Source: Candidatus Thiodiazotropha endoloripes
GTDB taxonomy: Bacteria; Pseudomonadota; Gammaproteobacteria; Chromatiales; Chromatiaceae
Assembly: GCA_001709035.1 (NCBI GenBank)
Contig: LVKA01000011.1
Coordinates: 496,001-560,000, forward strand
DNA length: 64,000 nucleotides
Direction: 5' to 3'
Made by a program: the position numbers and the translations under genes. Numbering within the stretch: position 1 is the stretch's first letter; each line of letters begins with the position of its first letter. The notes under the pieces are model-generated. The model had not been told where the DNA came from, made no database searches, and saw only the letters and a program-made list of their open reading frames with translations. Below are positions 7,385-15,922 of this stretch, one piece after another.

Positions 7385-8112
7385 AACATGATTCCGTAGA
7401 ACATGACGAATATCATTGGTGTCAGGGAGGCAAATGCAATCAGACCGAACCCATCCGTCATCGGATTGCGCCCTTTGATACTGGAGGCCAGGCCCACCCC
7501 GAGTGCTGTCACCAGGGGAACGGTCACGGTGGATGTTGTGACACCCCCTGAGTCATAGGCGATACCGATGATCTCTTTGGGTGCAAAGGCGGTCATGATC
7601 ACGACACCGATATAGCCGCCGATGATCAGATACTGCACCGGCCAGCCTTTGACGATCCTCAGGACACCCAGCACGATGGCGAATCCTACCGAAAGGGCCA
7701 CGGTATAGCGGAGTCCCTGGGCATATTCGTGCATGGCCTCTATGGAATCATCGATCATGCCACCGTTTGCCGCAATTTTTGCCGCCTCCTCAGCAATCTT
7801 GATCAGCGCGGGTTCGGCCACTGTGGTGCCGAATCCAAGCGCAAAGGCAAATAACAGGAGCCAGCTGAGACTGCCTTTGCGGGCAAAGTTCCAGGCCATC
7901 GTCTCACCGAGGGGGAAGAGACCCAGGTTCAGGCCTTCGATGAACAAGCTCAGACCAAAAAGCACCAGAATCGTACCGATCAGCAGAGAACCCAGGTTGG
8001 GAATCGGTTGTTGCAGGACCACCATCTGGAAAAAAGCAATCACGATGAAGATTGGCAGAAGATCTCGAAAGCTGCTGAGAAGTGATGCGAATAGGCGCCG
8101 GATTGTATTCAT
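7381..8112 (-). CDS. DUF1538 integral membrane protein (first of pair)
   Basis: This multi-pass membrane protein is a paralogue of the next gene, with matching motifs [30 protein letters not shown] and [20 protein letters not shown] followed by [21 protein letters not shown] choose the ATG at 8112 ([12 protein letters not shown], 243 residues) because DUF1538 proteins start close to the first membrane helix. An in-frame TTG at 8241 would add 43 polar residues with no family match. It is the first gene of the operon DUF1538-DUF1538-P-II-like-CBS-ampD, all joined by 4-bp overlaps or short gaps. The substrate is unknown. Confidence 0.82.
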   Translation of the reverse strand: MNTIRRLFASLLSSFRDLLPIFIVIAFFQMVVLQQPIPNLGSLLIGTILVLFGLSLFIEGLNLGLFPLGETMAWNFARKGSLSWLLLFAFALGFGTTVAEPALIKIAEEAAKIAANGGMIDDSIEAMHEYAQGLRYTVALSVGFAIVLGVLRIVKGWPVQYLIIGGYIGVVIMTAFAPKEIIGIAYDSGGVTTSTVTVPLVTALGVGLASSIKGRNPMTDGFGLIAFASLTPMIFVMFYGIML

Positions 8113-8710
8113 TTTATTCGGGCCGGTTACTGTGAACAGTTGGTTGTTTTTGTTTGATGACTGGTGATAGACCCAGTTCTCCGATAACGAACCATACAAT
8201 AGTTTGAGTTGAGCATCTATTACATTAGGGTCTGTTGACAAGAATCCGACCGGCCCTGCTGGAACTTCTGCTCAATGTGCGAAGCGTCGATCGACACTGA
8301 TGGGTGTCTGTAGAGGCGATTGAGTGATTGCAAGGTCTGGTTGTGGGGCGGTGACAGATTCTCGGATAGGGGTTAACTTCCTGAATTTTGGAAAATTTGC
8401 TCCATAAGTGGGTAAATGATGGAATTAGTTTCCCAAAATCTTGCTTTATTGATCAATTACCTACACAGAGCTTCAGTCTGTATTATCTTTGCCGATATGT
8501 AGAAACTATTGATTGGACAGGCACTTGGTGCTAGTTTTTGAATAGTGTATCCAATGATGATGCAGAATGGCCCCAAAATGAGCATGGTTCTTTTGTGAGG
8601 CTATTCTCAGACGCTTATCTTTTACTGTCATAGCCTCTTAATAGGTGCAGACTAAAGGGAACTTGTAAGCATTTGCTTGGGTATGTGTGGGTTTTTTCAA
8701 GTGATTTTAG
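8113..8710. other. Divergent intergenic region between the DUF1538 operon and the DUF1631 gene
   Basis: About 600 bp must hold the promoters for both directions. The 3' half is AT-rich and shows no open frame with a ribosome site. I could not pick out a confident -35/-10 pair, an operator or an RNA. Confidence 0.5.
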
Positions 8711-11056
8711 ATGCAAAGGCAAGACAACATTATTACATTCGGCTCTGCTGTGCCTCATCAGAAAAATATTTCGCTGAATGCTAACGGGCGAAGGATTTCG
8801 TCTGAGTGCCGTAATCTGGTCATCAAGGCCATTCCCAAGTTAATGAATGATTTGTTCGAGAATCTGGACGATTCTCTCTATGAAATGGCGAACAAATCGG
8901 ATAATAACGCACTGCAGAATGTCTATTTCGATTCCATGAGAGAGCTGCGCAAACAGCGCGCAGGGATCGATCGCGCCTTCACCCAGGAATTGCTCAGCAT
9001 CTACGATCGCTATTGGCAGACCGGTGAGATTCATATCAATCAGCCAACCCTGGATGAATTGAGCCGGGACTCAGAGATGTCGCTGGTGGAAAATGACGAT
9101 CTCGAAGAGTCTCTGGCGATAACCAATATGGTCAGCAAATCGGAAAGTCGGTTTGCCCGGGAACTCTATGCCATGGGGCAGCGATTCGCATATGTCATGG
9201 GTGGTGGCAATATCAATGAGCAGATCGCCCAGCGATCTCCGCTGGAACCGGGTGTTGTCTGCAACGCATTTCAGTTTGCCATGTCGAGTGTGCCGGTTGA
9301 GCTGCCGGTCAAGCTGGTCGTTTACAAACTCTTTGACCGTCACGTGATGCACTATATCGGTGGTCTGTATGATGAAGTCAATCTGTTGCTGGGCCGCGCC
9401 GGTGTGATACCCAAGTTGACGCCGAAAGTGCGTCGCAATCCGATTGCTCCCAGCATGCGGGGTGATGCGGGTGAGAGCTACCTGGCCAGTGACTCATCCT
9501 ATGTTTCAACCTCTCCGCCTTCCGCCTACCCTGAGAGTCAGATGACATCGACCGGCAGTGAAGTGCAGGCGGAGGTGTTTGCCACACTGCAGCAGTTACT
9601 GGGCACGCGTCGTGCCGGCAGCGGAAGCAGTATGCTGACGTCCAGCCTGATGCTGACGACGCCGAACGGCAATATCCCGGTGGTGGATACCGGCGAGTTG
9701 CTCGGTGCCCTTTCAGCGATCCAGCAGTCCAATGTGGTGATGTTGCCGCAAGGTAAGCGGATCGATCGAAGCCTGACTCCGGAAGAGATGCGGACCCGTC
9801 TGGTAACGGATCTGAAGATCGCAAAGGATGGGCAGCTGACCCGCTCCCTGGGCGATGCGGATAACGATACCATTGATGTTATCTCCATGCTGTTTGAGTT
9901 CATCCTTGATGACTACAGCCTGCCTGATGCGATGAAAGCCTTGATCAGCCGCCTGCAGATACCGATGCTGAAAGTGGCAATCATCGACAAAAGCTTCTTC
10001 AGTGAGAAGGTGCATCCGGCGAGGAGATTGTTGAACTCCCTGGCCCAGGCGGCGGTAGGCTGGAATGATACCGGTGACCGGGTCAACGACACCCTCTACA
10101 CCAAGATCGAATCGACCATCAAACGGATCCTGAATGAGTTTCATGATGATCCGGAGCTGTTCGCCGAACTGGATAATGAGTTCTCCAAGTGGTGGGAGAA
10201 GGAGCAGCGTGGCGCACAGATCGCTGAAAAGCGCACCAACCAGATCACCCGGGGCAAGGAGCAGCTGAAGTCTGCCAAGCGGATCGTCTCCGAAGAACTC
10301 AATACGCGGTTACGTACCCAGAAGCTGGTACCACAAGCGGTGATGTCGATCCTGGAAGATGGCTGGAAGGATGCATTGCTGCTGATCTATCTGCGCGAAG
10401 GTGATCAGAGTCAGGACTGGACCGATGCGCTGGAGATCGTCGATCGGTTGTTGTGGAGTGTGCAGCCGAAGTCCGAGTATGGTGAACGCCAGCAACTGCT
10501 GCGTGGGATACCGGAACTGCTGCGCAATGTACGGGAGCGTCTGAATAGCATCTCCTTTGATCAGCACAAGATGGCCCGCCTGTTCAAAGAGTTACAGAAT
10601 TGCCATATCCAGGTGCTGCGGGGCGGTGATGGCAGTCAGATGAACACCACCGGAACCCAGCCTGTCAGTCAATATGAGATTCACTTCCCGGACAGTCAGC
10701 TGACCTCCGATGACAACAGCCAGTTGATGGAGATGGCGGATGAAGCGATCTCCGACAGTGATGAATTTTCAAAGATGGCTACTGAACTCGAACCGGGTAT
10801 GTGGCTGGAGATGGCGGATGGGCCCACTAAAGTTCGTGTCAAACTCTCCTGGAAGAGTAAAGTCACGGATACCTATATCTTTGTTAACCGCAAGGGTATG
10901 AAAGCTATGGAACTGACATCGGCCGGTGTGGCCAAGCAGTTGCGTGAAGGCAAAGCCAAAACGGTTGAAGTCTCATCCACACCGATCATGGATCGAGCGC
11001 TCGATGCCATGCTCAGCGCGCTGAAGAATACCGACGCTTCATCCGCTTCAGCCTGA
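8711..11056 (+). CDS. DUF1631 family protein
   Basis: This is a large soluble protein of 781 residues that I recognise as DUF1631, a family common in gamma- and betaproteobacteria with no agreed function. The N-terminal 170 residues are helical and charged. A low-complexity Ser/Pro/Thr-rich linker lies around residues 245-310, and the second half is again helical. The last about 110 residues (GMWLEMADGPTKVRVKLSWK then FVNRKGMKAMELT) look like a small beta domain resembling the PilZ barrel often reported at the end of this family. The RxxxR signature of c-di-GMP binding is not obvious. It is monocistronic; the next gene is 148 bp away. Confidence 0.82.
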   Translation: MQRQDNIITFGSAVPHQKNISLNANGRRISSECRNLVIKAIPKLMNDLFENLDDSLYEMANKSDNNALQNVYFDSMRELRKQRAGIDRAFTQELLSIYDRYWQTGEIHINQPTLDELSRDSEMSLVENDDLEESLAITNMVSKSESRFARELYAMGQRFAYVMGGGNINEQIAQRSPLEPGVVCNAFQFAMSSVPVELPVKLVVYKLFDRHVMHYIGGLYDEVNLLLGRAGVIPKLTPKVRRNPIAPSMRGDAGESYLASDSSYVSTSPPSAYPESQMTSTGSEVQAEVFATLQQLLGTRRAGSGSSMLTSSLMLTTPNGNIPVVDTGELLGALSAIQQSNVVMLPQGKRIDRSLTPEEMRTRLVTDLKIAKDGQLTRSLGDADNDTIDVISMLFEFILDDYSLPDAMKALISRLQIPMLKVAIIDKSFFSEKVHPARRLLNSLAQAAVGWNDTGDRVNDTLYTKIESTIKRILNEFHDDPELFAELDNEFSKWWEKEQRGAQIAEKRTNQITRGKEQLKSAKRIVSEELNTRLRTQKLVPQAVMSILEDGWKDALLLIYLREGDQSQDWTDALEIVDRLLWSVQPKSEYGERQQLLRGIPELLRNVRERLNSISFDQHKMARLFKELQNCHIQVLRGGDGSQMNTTGTQPVSQYEIHFPDSQLTSDDNSQLMEMADEAISDSDEFSKMATELEPGMWLEMADGPTKVRVKLSWKSKVTDTYIFVNRKGMKAMELTSAGVAKQLREGKAKTVEVSSTPIMDRALDAMLSALKNTDASSASA

Positions 11057-11204
11057 AGCGGTAATCATTCTGATGATCGTTAGATCGACTGCACTCGGCA
11101 GGCGGGCATGCTCTGGCTGAAAGTAATATAATGTGGCCTGCCAAACCGGGGCGATTGGTAACAACAAGCCCTGGTTAAGATTAGCTAAACAATGAGAGAG
11201 AACA

Positions 11205-11552
11205 ATGAGTGAAAAGATCACCGATTCCGGATTGAAAATTGAAGACTTAGTTGAGGGTGACGGCCAGCTTGCAGAGTCTGGTCAACGTGTCTCTGTACAC
11301 TATACCGGCTGGTTGCTGGATGGGGATAAGTTTGACTCCTCAGTCGATCGGAATCAGCCGTTTGATTTCGCCTTGGGCAAAGGCATGGTGATCCGTGGTT
11401 GGGATGAAGGGGTTGCCGGTATGAAGGTAGGCGGTAAGCGCAGGCTGACCATCCCTCCTCAGTTGGGTTACGGCGCGCAAGGTGCCGGTGGCGTGATTCC
11501 GCCCAATGCAACGCTGGTATTTGATGTGGAACTGCTTGCCATATCCGGATGA
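11205..11552 (+). CDS. FKBP-type peptidyl-prolyl cis-trans isomerase
   Basis: This 115-residue single-domain FKBP catalyses proline isomerisation. Family residues are visible in [30 protein letters not shown] (Tyr and Asp of the active site), [20 protein letters not shown], and [29 protein letters not shown]. There is no signal peptide, so it should be cytoplasmic. The start ATG is preceded by GAGAGAAC. It overlaps nadC by 4 bp (ATGA), so the two are probably co-translated, although no functional link is obvious. Confidence 0.94.
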   Translation: MSEKITDSGLKIEDLVEGDGQLAESGQRVSVHYTGWLLDGDKFDSSVDRNQPFDFALGKGMVIRGWDEGVAGMKVGGKRRLTIPPQLGYGAQGAGGVIPPNATLVFDVELLAISG

Positions 11553-12391
11553 ATCTACACAGCAATCACTTTCTGATCAGCGGTCAGGTCAGTCAGGCAC
11601 TGGCCGAGGATCTGGGCAGTGGTGACCTGACTGCCGCTCTGTTGCCAGCAGACGCCGTCACCCAGGCGCAGATCATCAGCCGGGAACAGGCTGTGATATG
11701 CGGGATTCCCTGGGTAAATGAAGTTTACCGGCAACTGGATCCGGCTATCGGGCTGGAGTGGTTGGTTGAAGATGGTGAGATGGTCACTGAGAATCAGCCG
11801 CTGTGCCGGCTCAGCGGAAACACCAGGGCATTGCTGAGTGGTGAACGTTGCGCTCTGAACTATCTGCAAAGCCTGTCAGGAACCGCTACCCTCGCCAGAA
11901 GTTATGCAGAAGCGGTATCCGGCATAGATGTGCGGATCCTGGATACGCGCAAGACGGTGCCGGGTCTGCGCCTGCAGCAGAAGTATGCGGTCCGCTGTGG
12001 TGGTTGTCATAACCACCGGGTGGGGCTGTATGATGCCGTGTTGATCAAAGAGAATCATATCCGGGCTGCCGGATCGATTGATGCTGCTTTGGCCAGATCC
12101 AGGGAGCTGGTGCCGGATGGGGTATCTGTCGAGATCGAAGTGGAAACGCTGGATGAGTTGCAACAGGCTCTCAATGCGGGCGTTCAGCGGGTGTTGCTGG
12201 ACAATTTTACGTCCGAGCATTTGCGTGAAGCGGTAAAGCTGGCTGCTGGGCGCGCCAGGCTGGAGGCCTCCGGTGGTATCAATTTAGCTACGATAAGAGA
12301 GATTGCCAAAACCGGAATCGATGATATCTCGATTGGCGCTCTGACCAAGGACATCCGTGCCATCGATCTGTCGATGTTGTTTGAGGAGTAG
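11549..12391 (+). CDS. nadC: Nicotinate-nucleotide pyrophosphorylase (quinolinate phosphoribosyltransferase)
   Basis: NadC converts quinolinate and PRPP to nicotinate mononucleotide in de novo NAD synthesis. The protein has 280 residues. Signature segments are [14 protein letters not shown] at the N-terminus, [20 protein letters not shown], the active-site [20 protein letters not shown] with [16 protein letters not shown], and the phosphate-binding end VRLLDNF-like ([15 protein letters not shown]) plus [12 protein letters not shown]. nadE is encoded separately in this window at 42154. Confidence 0.97.
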   Translation: MNLHSNHFLISGQVSQALAEDLGSGDLTAALLPADAVTQAQIISREQAVICGIPWVNEVYRQLDPAIGLEWLVEDGEMVTENQPLCRLSGNTRALLSGERCALNYLQSLSGTATLARSYAEAVSGIDVRILDTRKTVPGLRLQQKYAVRCGGCHNHRVGLYDAVLIKENHIRAAGSIDAALARSRELVPDGVSVEIEVETLDELQQALNAGVQRVLLDNFTSEHLREAVKLAAGRARLEASGGINLATIREIAKTGIDDISIGALTKDIRAIDLSMLFEE

Positions 12392-12413
12392 TCTCTGGCA
12401 ATGGAAGAGGCGA

Positions 12414-12589
12414 GCGCCTGTTAACAGGAATCCAACGGGCGATGAGCCTGGTCTGGTTGTTCCAAATGAGCGACAAGCAACGCCGAGTGGCGCTTTTTCA
12501 GGCGTAATCCCCCATATTAGTCTTTAAAGAGGGAGCTGGATCTGTTTTATACACCCAGCAGGGCGTATTGGATTCGTGTGAACAGGGCT
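12414..12589. mobile_element. Decayed copy of family A palindromic repeat
   Basis: The left end CGCCTGTTAACAGGAATCCAA and the right end CGTATTGGATTCGTGTGAACAGGGCT are degenerate forms of the family A terminal repeats seen perfectly at 48929-49199. The interior keeps the segment GAGTGGCGCTTTTTCAGGCG found in that copy, and CCCAGCAGGGCGTATTGGATT. It is shorter than the full copies (about 176 bp against about 275). It lies between the convergent nadC and FlgE-like genes and may act as their shared terminator. Confidence 0.7.
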
Positions 12590-12599
12590 TGGTGGGGGG

Positions 12600-12836
12600 T
12601 CAGACCTTTTCGTCAATCAGGGTGCCGAGGGTTTCGTCAGCCGCCTTTAAGGTTTTCACCTGGGCCTTGACCAGATTGGCCTGCTGCTGCATTTCCACCA
12701 TGGAGCGGGAGAGGTCCTTGGGATTCGATTGTTGAACCTGATTGGCACTGGCAATATCAGAGGCCACACGGCGCATTCCTTGAAGGCCTTTGTGGATGCC
12801 TTGCAGTGCTGATCCAGTGATTGAATTGATGCCCAT
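12600..12836 (-). CDS. Small flagellar rod/hook N-terminal-like protein (FlgE-like orphan)
   Basis: This 78-residue protein is read from the ATG at 12836; an in-frame TTG at 12857 would add seven residues. The N-terminal half (INSITGSALQGIHKGLQGMR then RVASDIASAN) resembles the alpha-helical N-terminus of rod and hook proteins. The C-terminal half (VEMQQQANLVKAQVKTLKAADETLGTLID) resembles their C-terminal helix, so the protein looks like a hook/rod protein reduced to its two terminal helices. Similar short proteins are annotated as FlgE-like in pseudomonads. No flagellar genes are nearby. The role is unknown. Confidence 0.65.
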   Translation of the reverse strand: MGINSITGSALQGIHKGLQGMRRVASDIASANQVQQSNPKDLSRSMVEMQQQANLVKAQVKTLKAADETLGTLIDEKV

Positions 12837-13419
12837 AACTACAGCAAACCCTAACAATTTCGGTATTCCCTACCTGCTTAGTTGGCAGTTTTTTACAATT
12901 CTTTAATAGTTTCATTCTCAAGCGTGACCGATACCCCCAAGTTTATGAATTCACTTCCTTTATGGGGCTGTTTAATACCTTCGGCGAGCAATCAGCTGCA
13001 CTTGCGGATTGGCGCAAATTCCCATTTGGTGGTGGCCCACTAGGGTGTCATTGTCTGAGTTGGCTGGAATTCGGAATAGCCATGGAGAAGGAGGCTGCAC
13101 GAATTTCTGGCTTGCCCAAAAGAGGGTATAACACCACGGTGCTCCGCCATCTTTCTCTGATACTGCTTGACACAGACCTCACTGCTGGGGGATTCGATAA
13201 GATGTTGTTAGATGCCATACAATATGCATAACTGGCCCAGTAAGGCCGCTGTACTGATTGGCAGATTCCGCTGAAAAAGCCGGGCAGGCGTACCTCGCAG
13301 CCCTAATCTCAATCCTGTGGGAGGGAAGGTGGTACGCCTTTTCAGCTGAGGCGTTGATGGGATACGCTGAGATGGAAGGGAGGCAAGCTCCCTCATTAAC
13401 TGCCTATGTGGGAGGGTGC
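12837..13419. other. Gene-poor interval between FlgE-like and DsrC-like genes
   Basis: The region holds a plus-strand frame at 12962-13231 (89 codons) with no ribosome site and no recognisable family, which I do not accept as a gene. Near the DsrC-like stop there are a hairpin AGGGAG-GCAAG-CTCCCT (13377-13393) and a wider pair GGCGTACC / GGTACGCC. These may end the DsrC-like transcript, although no T-run follows. Confidence 0.45.
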
Positions 13420-13719
13420 CTAGACGCAACCGGTAGGTTTGGGCAATCCACCATATTTGGTAATCGGTTTCATCGGTCCTGTCAGCCAGAGTTGGAACAT
13501 TGCTTTCTTGTCTTCACCCAGGTATTTGGAGAACTTGCGGATCGGTGGGACAACATTGAATTCGTTGAAATATTCTCTGGCTTTCAGGATCTGCTGCCAC
13601 TTCTCGTCGGTCATTTCAAACTCATCTTCCTGTGCCATCGCCTTGGCAATTTCAGGTGTCCAAGCATTCATATCGGTGAGATAGCCGTCCCCATCTCGTT
13701 CTGGAATTTGGGTGTTCAT
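13420..13719 (-). CDS. DsrC/TusE-family sulfur-carrier-like protein with one C-terminal cysteine
   Basis: This 99-residue protein starts at the ATG at 13719, which follows AGGAGCAGGACAG; the longer frame from 13740 is unlikely. It has the DsrC/TusE fold signature: DGDGYLTDMNAWTPEIAKAM, DEKWQQILKAREYFNEFNVVPPIR, and the C-terminal arm GLPKPTGCV. The penultimate Cys (CysA) is present. The second Cys of true DsrC (QACRFAGLPKP in Allochromatium, from memory) is replaced by Thr in ITKYGGLPKP. Canonical DsrC needs both to form the trisulfide, so this is a TusE-like or regulatory paralogue that could at most carry a persulfide. It stands alone, with no dsr or tus gene beside it, and a palindrome lies just upstream. 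Confidence 0.88.
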   Translation of the reverse strand: MNTQIPERDGDGYLTDMNAWTPEIAKAMAQEDEFEMTDEKWQQILKAREYFNEFNVVPPIRKFSKYLGEDKKAMFQLWLTGPMKPITKYGGLPKPTGCV

Positions 13720-13734
13720 CTGTCCTGCTCCTAT

Positions 13735-13766
13735 TACCAAGTGAAAAGGTAGGTTATTACTTGGTA
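13735..13766. promoter_or_regulatory. Perfect 8-bp inverted repeat upstream of the DsrC-like gene
   Basis: TACCAAGT (13735-13742) and ACTTGGTA (13759-13766) are separated by 16 bp and end 16 bp before the DsrC-like start. The position overlaps where the transcript start or leader should be. It may be an operator, or a leader hairpin. Confidence 0.45.
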
Positions 13767-13887
13767 GGGAGTTTAAAGGTAATCAGGCTTATTTATCTAC
13801 CCCAAACTTTTTGCGGATTTGTCTATCTTGAGGAGTGCCAAGCAAGATGAAATCCCATGATAGCCTGGTGGTGTGCTGTGTGGCTTG

Positions 13888-14589
13888 TCAGCCAGATTCG
13901 ATCATCTGCAGGAAATCGTCCACACGCTCGCAAGCCTGGTGAGCGTGTACGCGCTGTAAGTTATCCCCATCCCTGATATCCAGCCCCATGGGATCCGCAC
14001 CAACGGCTTCGACCCCAGCCGGGTTGCTCGGGAATCCCTGTTTTCCAAGATATTGAATCAATAATCGGTTGTTATGAGCGTTCAACTGATAGAGTGCCTC
14101 TGCCTCATCCGAGGTCGAAAAGGGACAGGTTGGTTCGATTCGGCTGCCGTCGAACCAGCGCGCCGAGCCGAATCCGCCAATAAAGTAGTATTGCTCCACA
14201 CTCAGTTTATAAAAGTTGAAATTGAGTTCCTTGTGGTATCGGCGGGCCGTGGGGTAGTAACGGAAATAGCGCTCTGATGCGGCGGTGGAGTTGAGTGGTT
14301 CCGCCTTGGTCAGGCAGGTCAGTCGCGCCAGTTGCTGCACATCGCCGTTTCCACTTTCACTGAGTGTCATAGAGCAGCGAGGATCGCTCTCCAGGTTTCT
14401 GGTATGTTGCGCCAGATGGGAGATCAGCAGCAGCATGTTACCTTTTTGGTCTCTGCAGGTCGGCAGCAGCGAACCGAAAGGATAGCCTGGGAATTTAATC
14501 GAGTGGGTGGACAGTAGTCCGCTAAAGCTCTCATTCCAGAGTCGGTTGATACTCTGCAGCAGATTTTCTGATGATGTTTCGTTGTTCAT
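13888..14589 (-). CDS. HugZ-family heme utilisation / pyridoxamine 5'-phosphate oxidase-like protein
   Basis: This split-barrel flavin/heme-binding fold protein resembles HugZ, which degrades heme in some bacteria. The N-terminal barrel covers about residues 10-150: GYPFGSLLP, MLLLISHLAQHTRNLESDPRCSM, LARLTCLTKAEPL and FYKLSVEQYYFIGGFGSARW. The C-terminal helical part (LYQLNAHNNRLLIQYL and AVGADPMGLDIRDGDNLQRV) matches the HugZ-type extension. I favour the ATG at 14589 (233 residues); an ATG at 14619 is possible but has no ribosome site. Heme activity is not certain, since many relatives are simple flavin enzymes. An inverted repeat GTAAACCG / CGGTTTAC (14639-14680) lies upstream. Confidence 0.8.
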   Translation of the reverse strand: MNNETSSENLLQSINRLWNESFSGLLSTHSIKFPGYPFGSLLPTCRDQKGNMLLLISHLAQHTRNLESDPRCSMTLSESGNGDVQQLARLTCLTKAEPLNSTAASERYFRYYPTARRYHKELNFNFYKLSVEQYYFIGGFGSARWFDGSRIEPTCPFSTSDEAEALYQLNAHNNRLLIQYLGKQGFPSNPAGVEAVGADPMGLDIRDGDNLQRVHAHQACERVDDFLQMIESG

Positions 14590-14780
14590 CTTATTCTCGT
14601 TTTCTTCGCTGCAATCCATTGACTGATTTGTATCCTGCGTAAACCGGGAATCCCGGATTAAAACAACCGGGGCGGTTTACCTTGGTTTTCTGATTGGCCC
14701 GGTTTTTCCAGTAATCAGTAAGAACAGGGCTCACCCTTTAAGTTGGAATTGAAAAAATAGGGAGCTGGGTGGTTATCCGT

Positions 14781-15095
14781 TCAGGTGTTTACCTCTCCGA
14801 TATGTTTCCGGATAGAACCTGGTTTGCTCGCCATGCGATTCGCCTTGCCACTTCTGATATCCATTTTTATTGCGCTGTAGATGCGATTGCAGCCTGCTGC
14901 GCTGAGTTGTTGTGTGGCGCTTTCCACGATACCCAGGGCCTGACTGACATTGTCGGTTTCGATCAGGGTACCCATTGCGGTCAACTGGTAGCTGACACCG
15001 CTCTCCCTGATCATTTCAATGACCTTACTGACTTCCCGGCTGACGCTCTCCCCTTGGTCGAGAGGGAAAATACTAAATTCGAGTAATACTGACAT
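14781..15095 (-). CDS. MTH1187-family thiamine-binding-like protein
   Basis: This 104-residue protein belongs to the MTH1187/YkoF-like family (DUF77), whose members bind thiamine or its precursors in the cytoplasm. Conserved features are SVLLEFSIFPLDQGES.S at the start, YQLTAMGTLIETDNVSQAL in the middle and DIRSGKANRMASKPGSI at the end. There is no adjacent thiamine gene and no TPP riboswitch seen in the 5' region. It is read as a single gene facing away from the long gap that follows. Confidence 0.85.
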   Translation of the reverse strand: MSVLLEFSIFPLDQGESVSREVSKVIEMIRESGVSYQLTAMGTLIETDNVSQALGIVESATQQLSAAGCNRIYSAIKMDIRSGKANRMASKPGSIRKHIGEVNT

Positions 15096-15120
15096 AAGCC
15101 AACCCTGCTGCCTAAGTGTT

Positions 15121-15150
15121 AACAGGCCCTAACAGGCCCTAACAGGCCCT
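15121..15150. repeat. Three perfect tandem copies of a 10-bp unit from a family A repeat end
   Basis: The unit AACAGGCCCT is repeated three times without a mismatch, preceded by GTGTT. GTGTTAACAGGCCCT is exactly the outer end of the family A element at 49183-49197. It looks like an element terminus whose last 10 bp were duplicated twice, by slippage or repeated abortive insertion. No other part of the element is present. Confidence 0.8.
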
Positions 15151-15151
15151 A

Positions 15152-15922
15152 ATTCAATTCATCTTAGTTTATGAACCTGGCGACCGACTCATTTACTTTC
15201 AGCCACTCTGTGTGTCTCTGCAGTGAGTGCTCCAAAAAACAGTGCAGGCTTGCCCGCCACAGCCTCTCTTCAATATAGTCACAATGCTAGGGGCTTCAAG
15301 CATGCCCTGAGAGTGGGCTCTATGGTAACCAGGTCAATAATATACATACAAAAAGTAGCTTATTTCAGTCATTGTATGTGAATTTCCGCTATCCCCTAAC
15401 CAATCTCTTCGCCCGCTGCAACCGGGTGTCTGCCTGAGATTGATCTTAAGCAGGAACCAAGTCGTAGCTTTTTAAGATTGCCTATTGATTTGGCAGGCTG
15501 AAAGAGAGAGGTTATGAATCCACCCCGCAGTTAATCGCCTGGCAACCAGAAATCTTGTTTCCTGGGTATAAAGAGAGCTTTGTGCAAGGTTTGCCACTGC
15601 GGCAGGAATTGTTCCCAAGCAGAAGTTCCCTGGTTAAGCCGGTATGAGGATCGCAGGTTTGGTTGTTTCAGCGTGAGTTTACAAATCTTAACAGCCGGCA
15701 GCTTTATTCGAAATGAGTGATTGCATAAGCTGCTTCATCAAGAGCGTTTTCAGTTTACAGAAGACGGTAGCTTCTCAATGCTTTGGAAAAACCAGTTATT
15801 CTCATGGGAAATCCACAGCCGATTATTTGTTAACAAATAGAGGCTGAAGGGGTGGGGTGGTCAACATTCCTGTCATTCATATCGATTTGATCTAACAACG
15901 AAAACAGTTTGGGAGAGAAAAA
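15152..15922. other. Long gene-free region upstream of the MscS gene
   Basis: About 770 bp with no open frame carrying a ribosome site on either strand. A short palindrome TATTTGTTAACAAATA (15825-15840) lies about 85 bp before the MscS start and may be regulatory. I found no tRNA, riboswitch or repeat family. Confidence 0.45.

Noticed and set aside
12962-13231. Plus-strand 89-codon frame between the FlgE-like and DsrC-like genes
   Set aside because: No ribosome site, no recognisable motif and unremarkable codon use; listed only within the gene-poor interval.
14639-14680. GTAAACCG / CGGTTTAC inverted repeat upstream of the HugZ-like gene considered as a riboswitch or Fur box
   Set aside because: It is only an 8-bp repeat with a 26-bp spacer; it does not resemble a Fur box or a known riboswitch, so it is mentioned only in the gene entry.
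15121-15150. Tandem 10-bp repeats considered as a CRISPR-like or VNTR array
   Set aside because: Units are too short, with no spacers, and match the tip of the family A element, so they are remnants of it.
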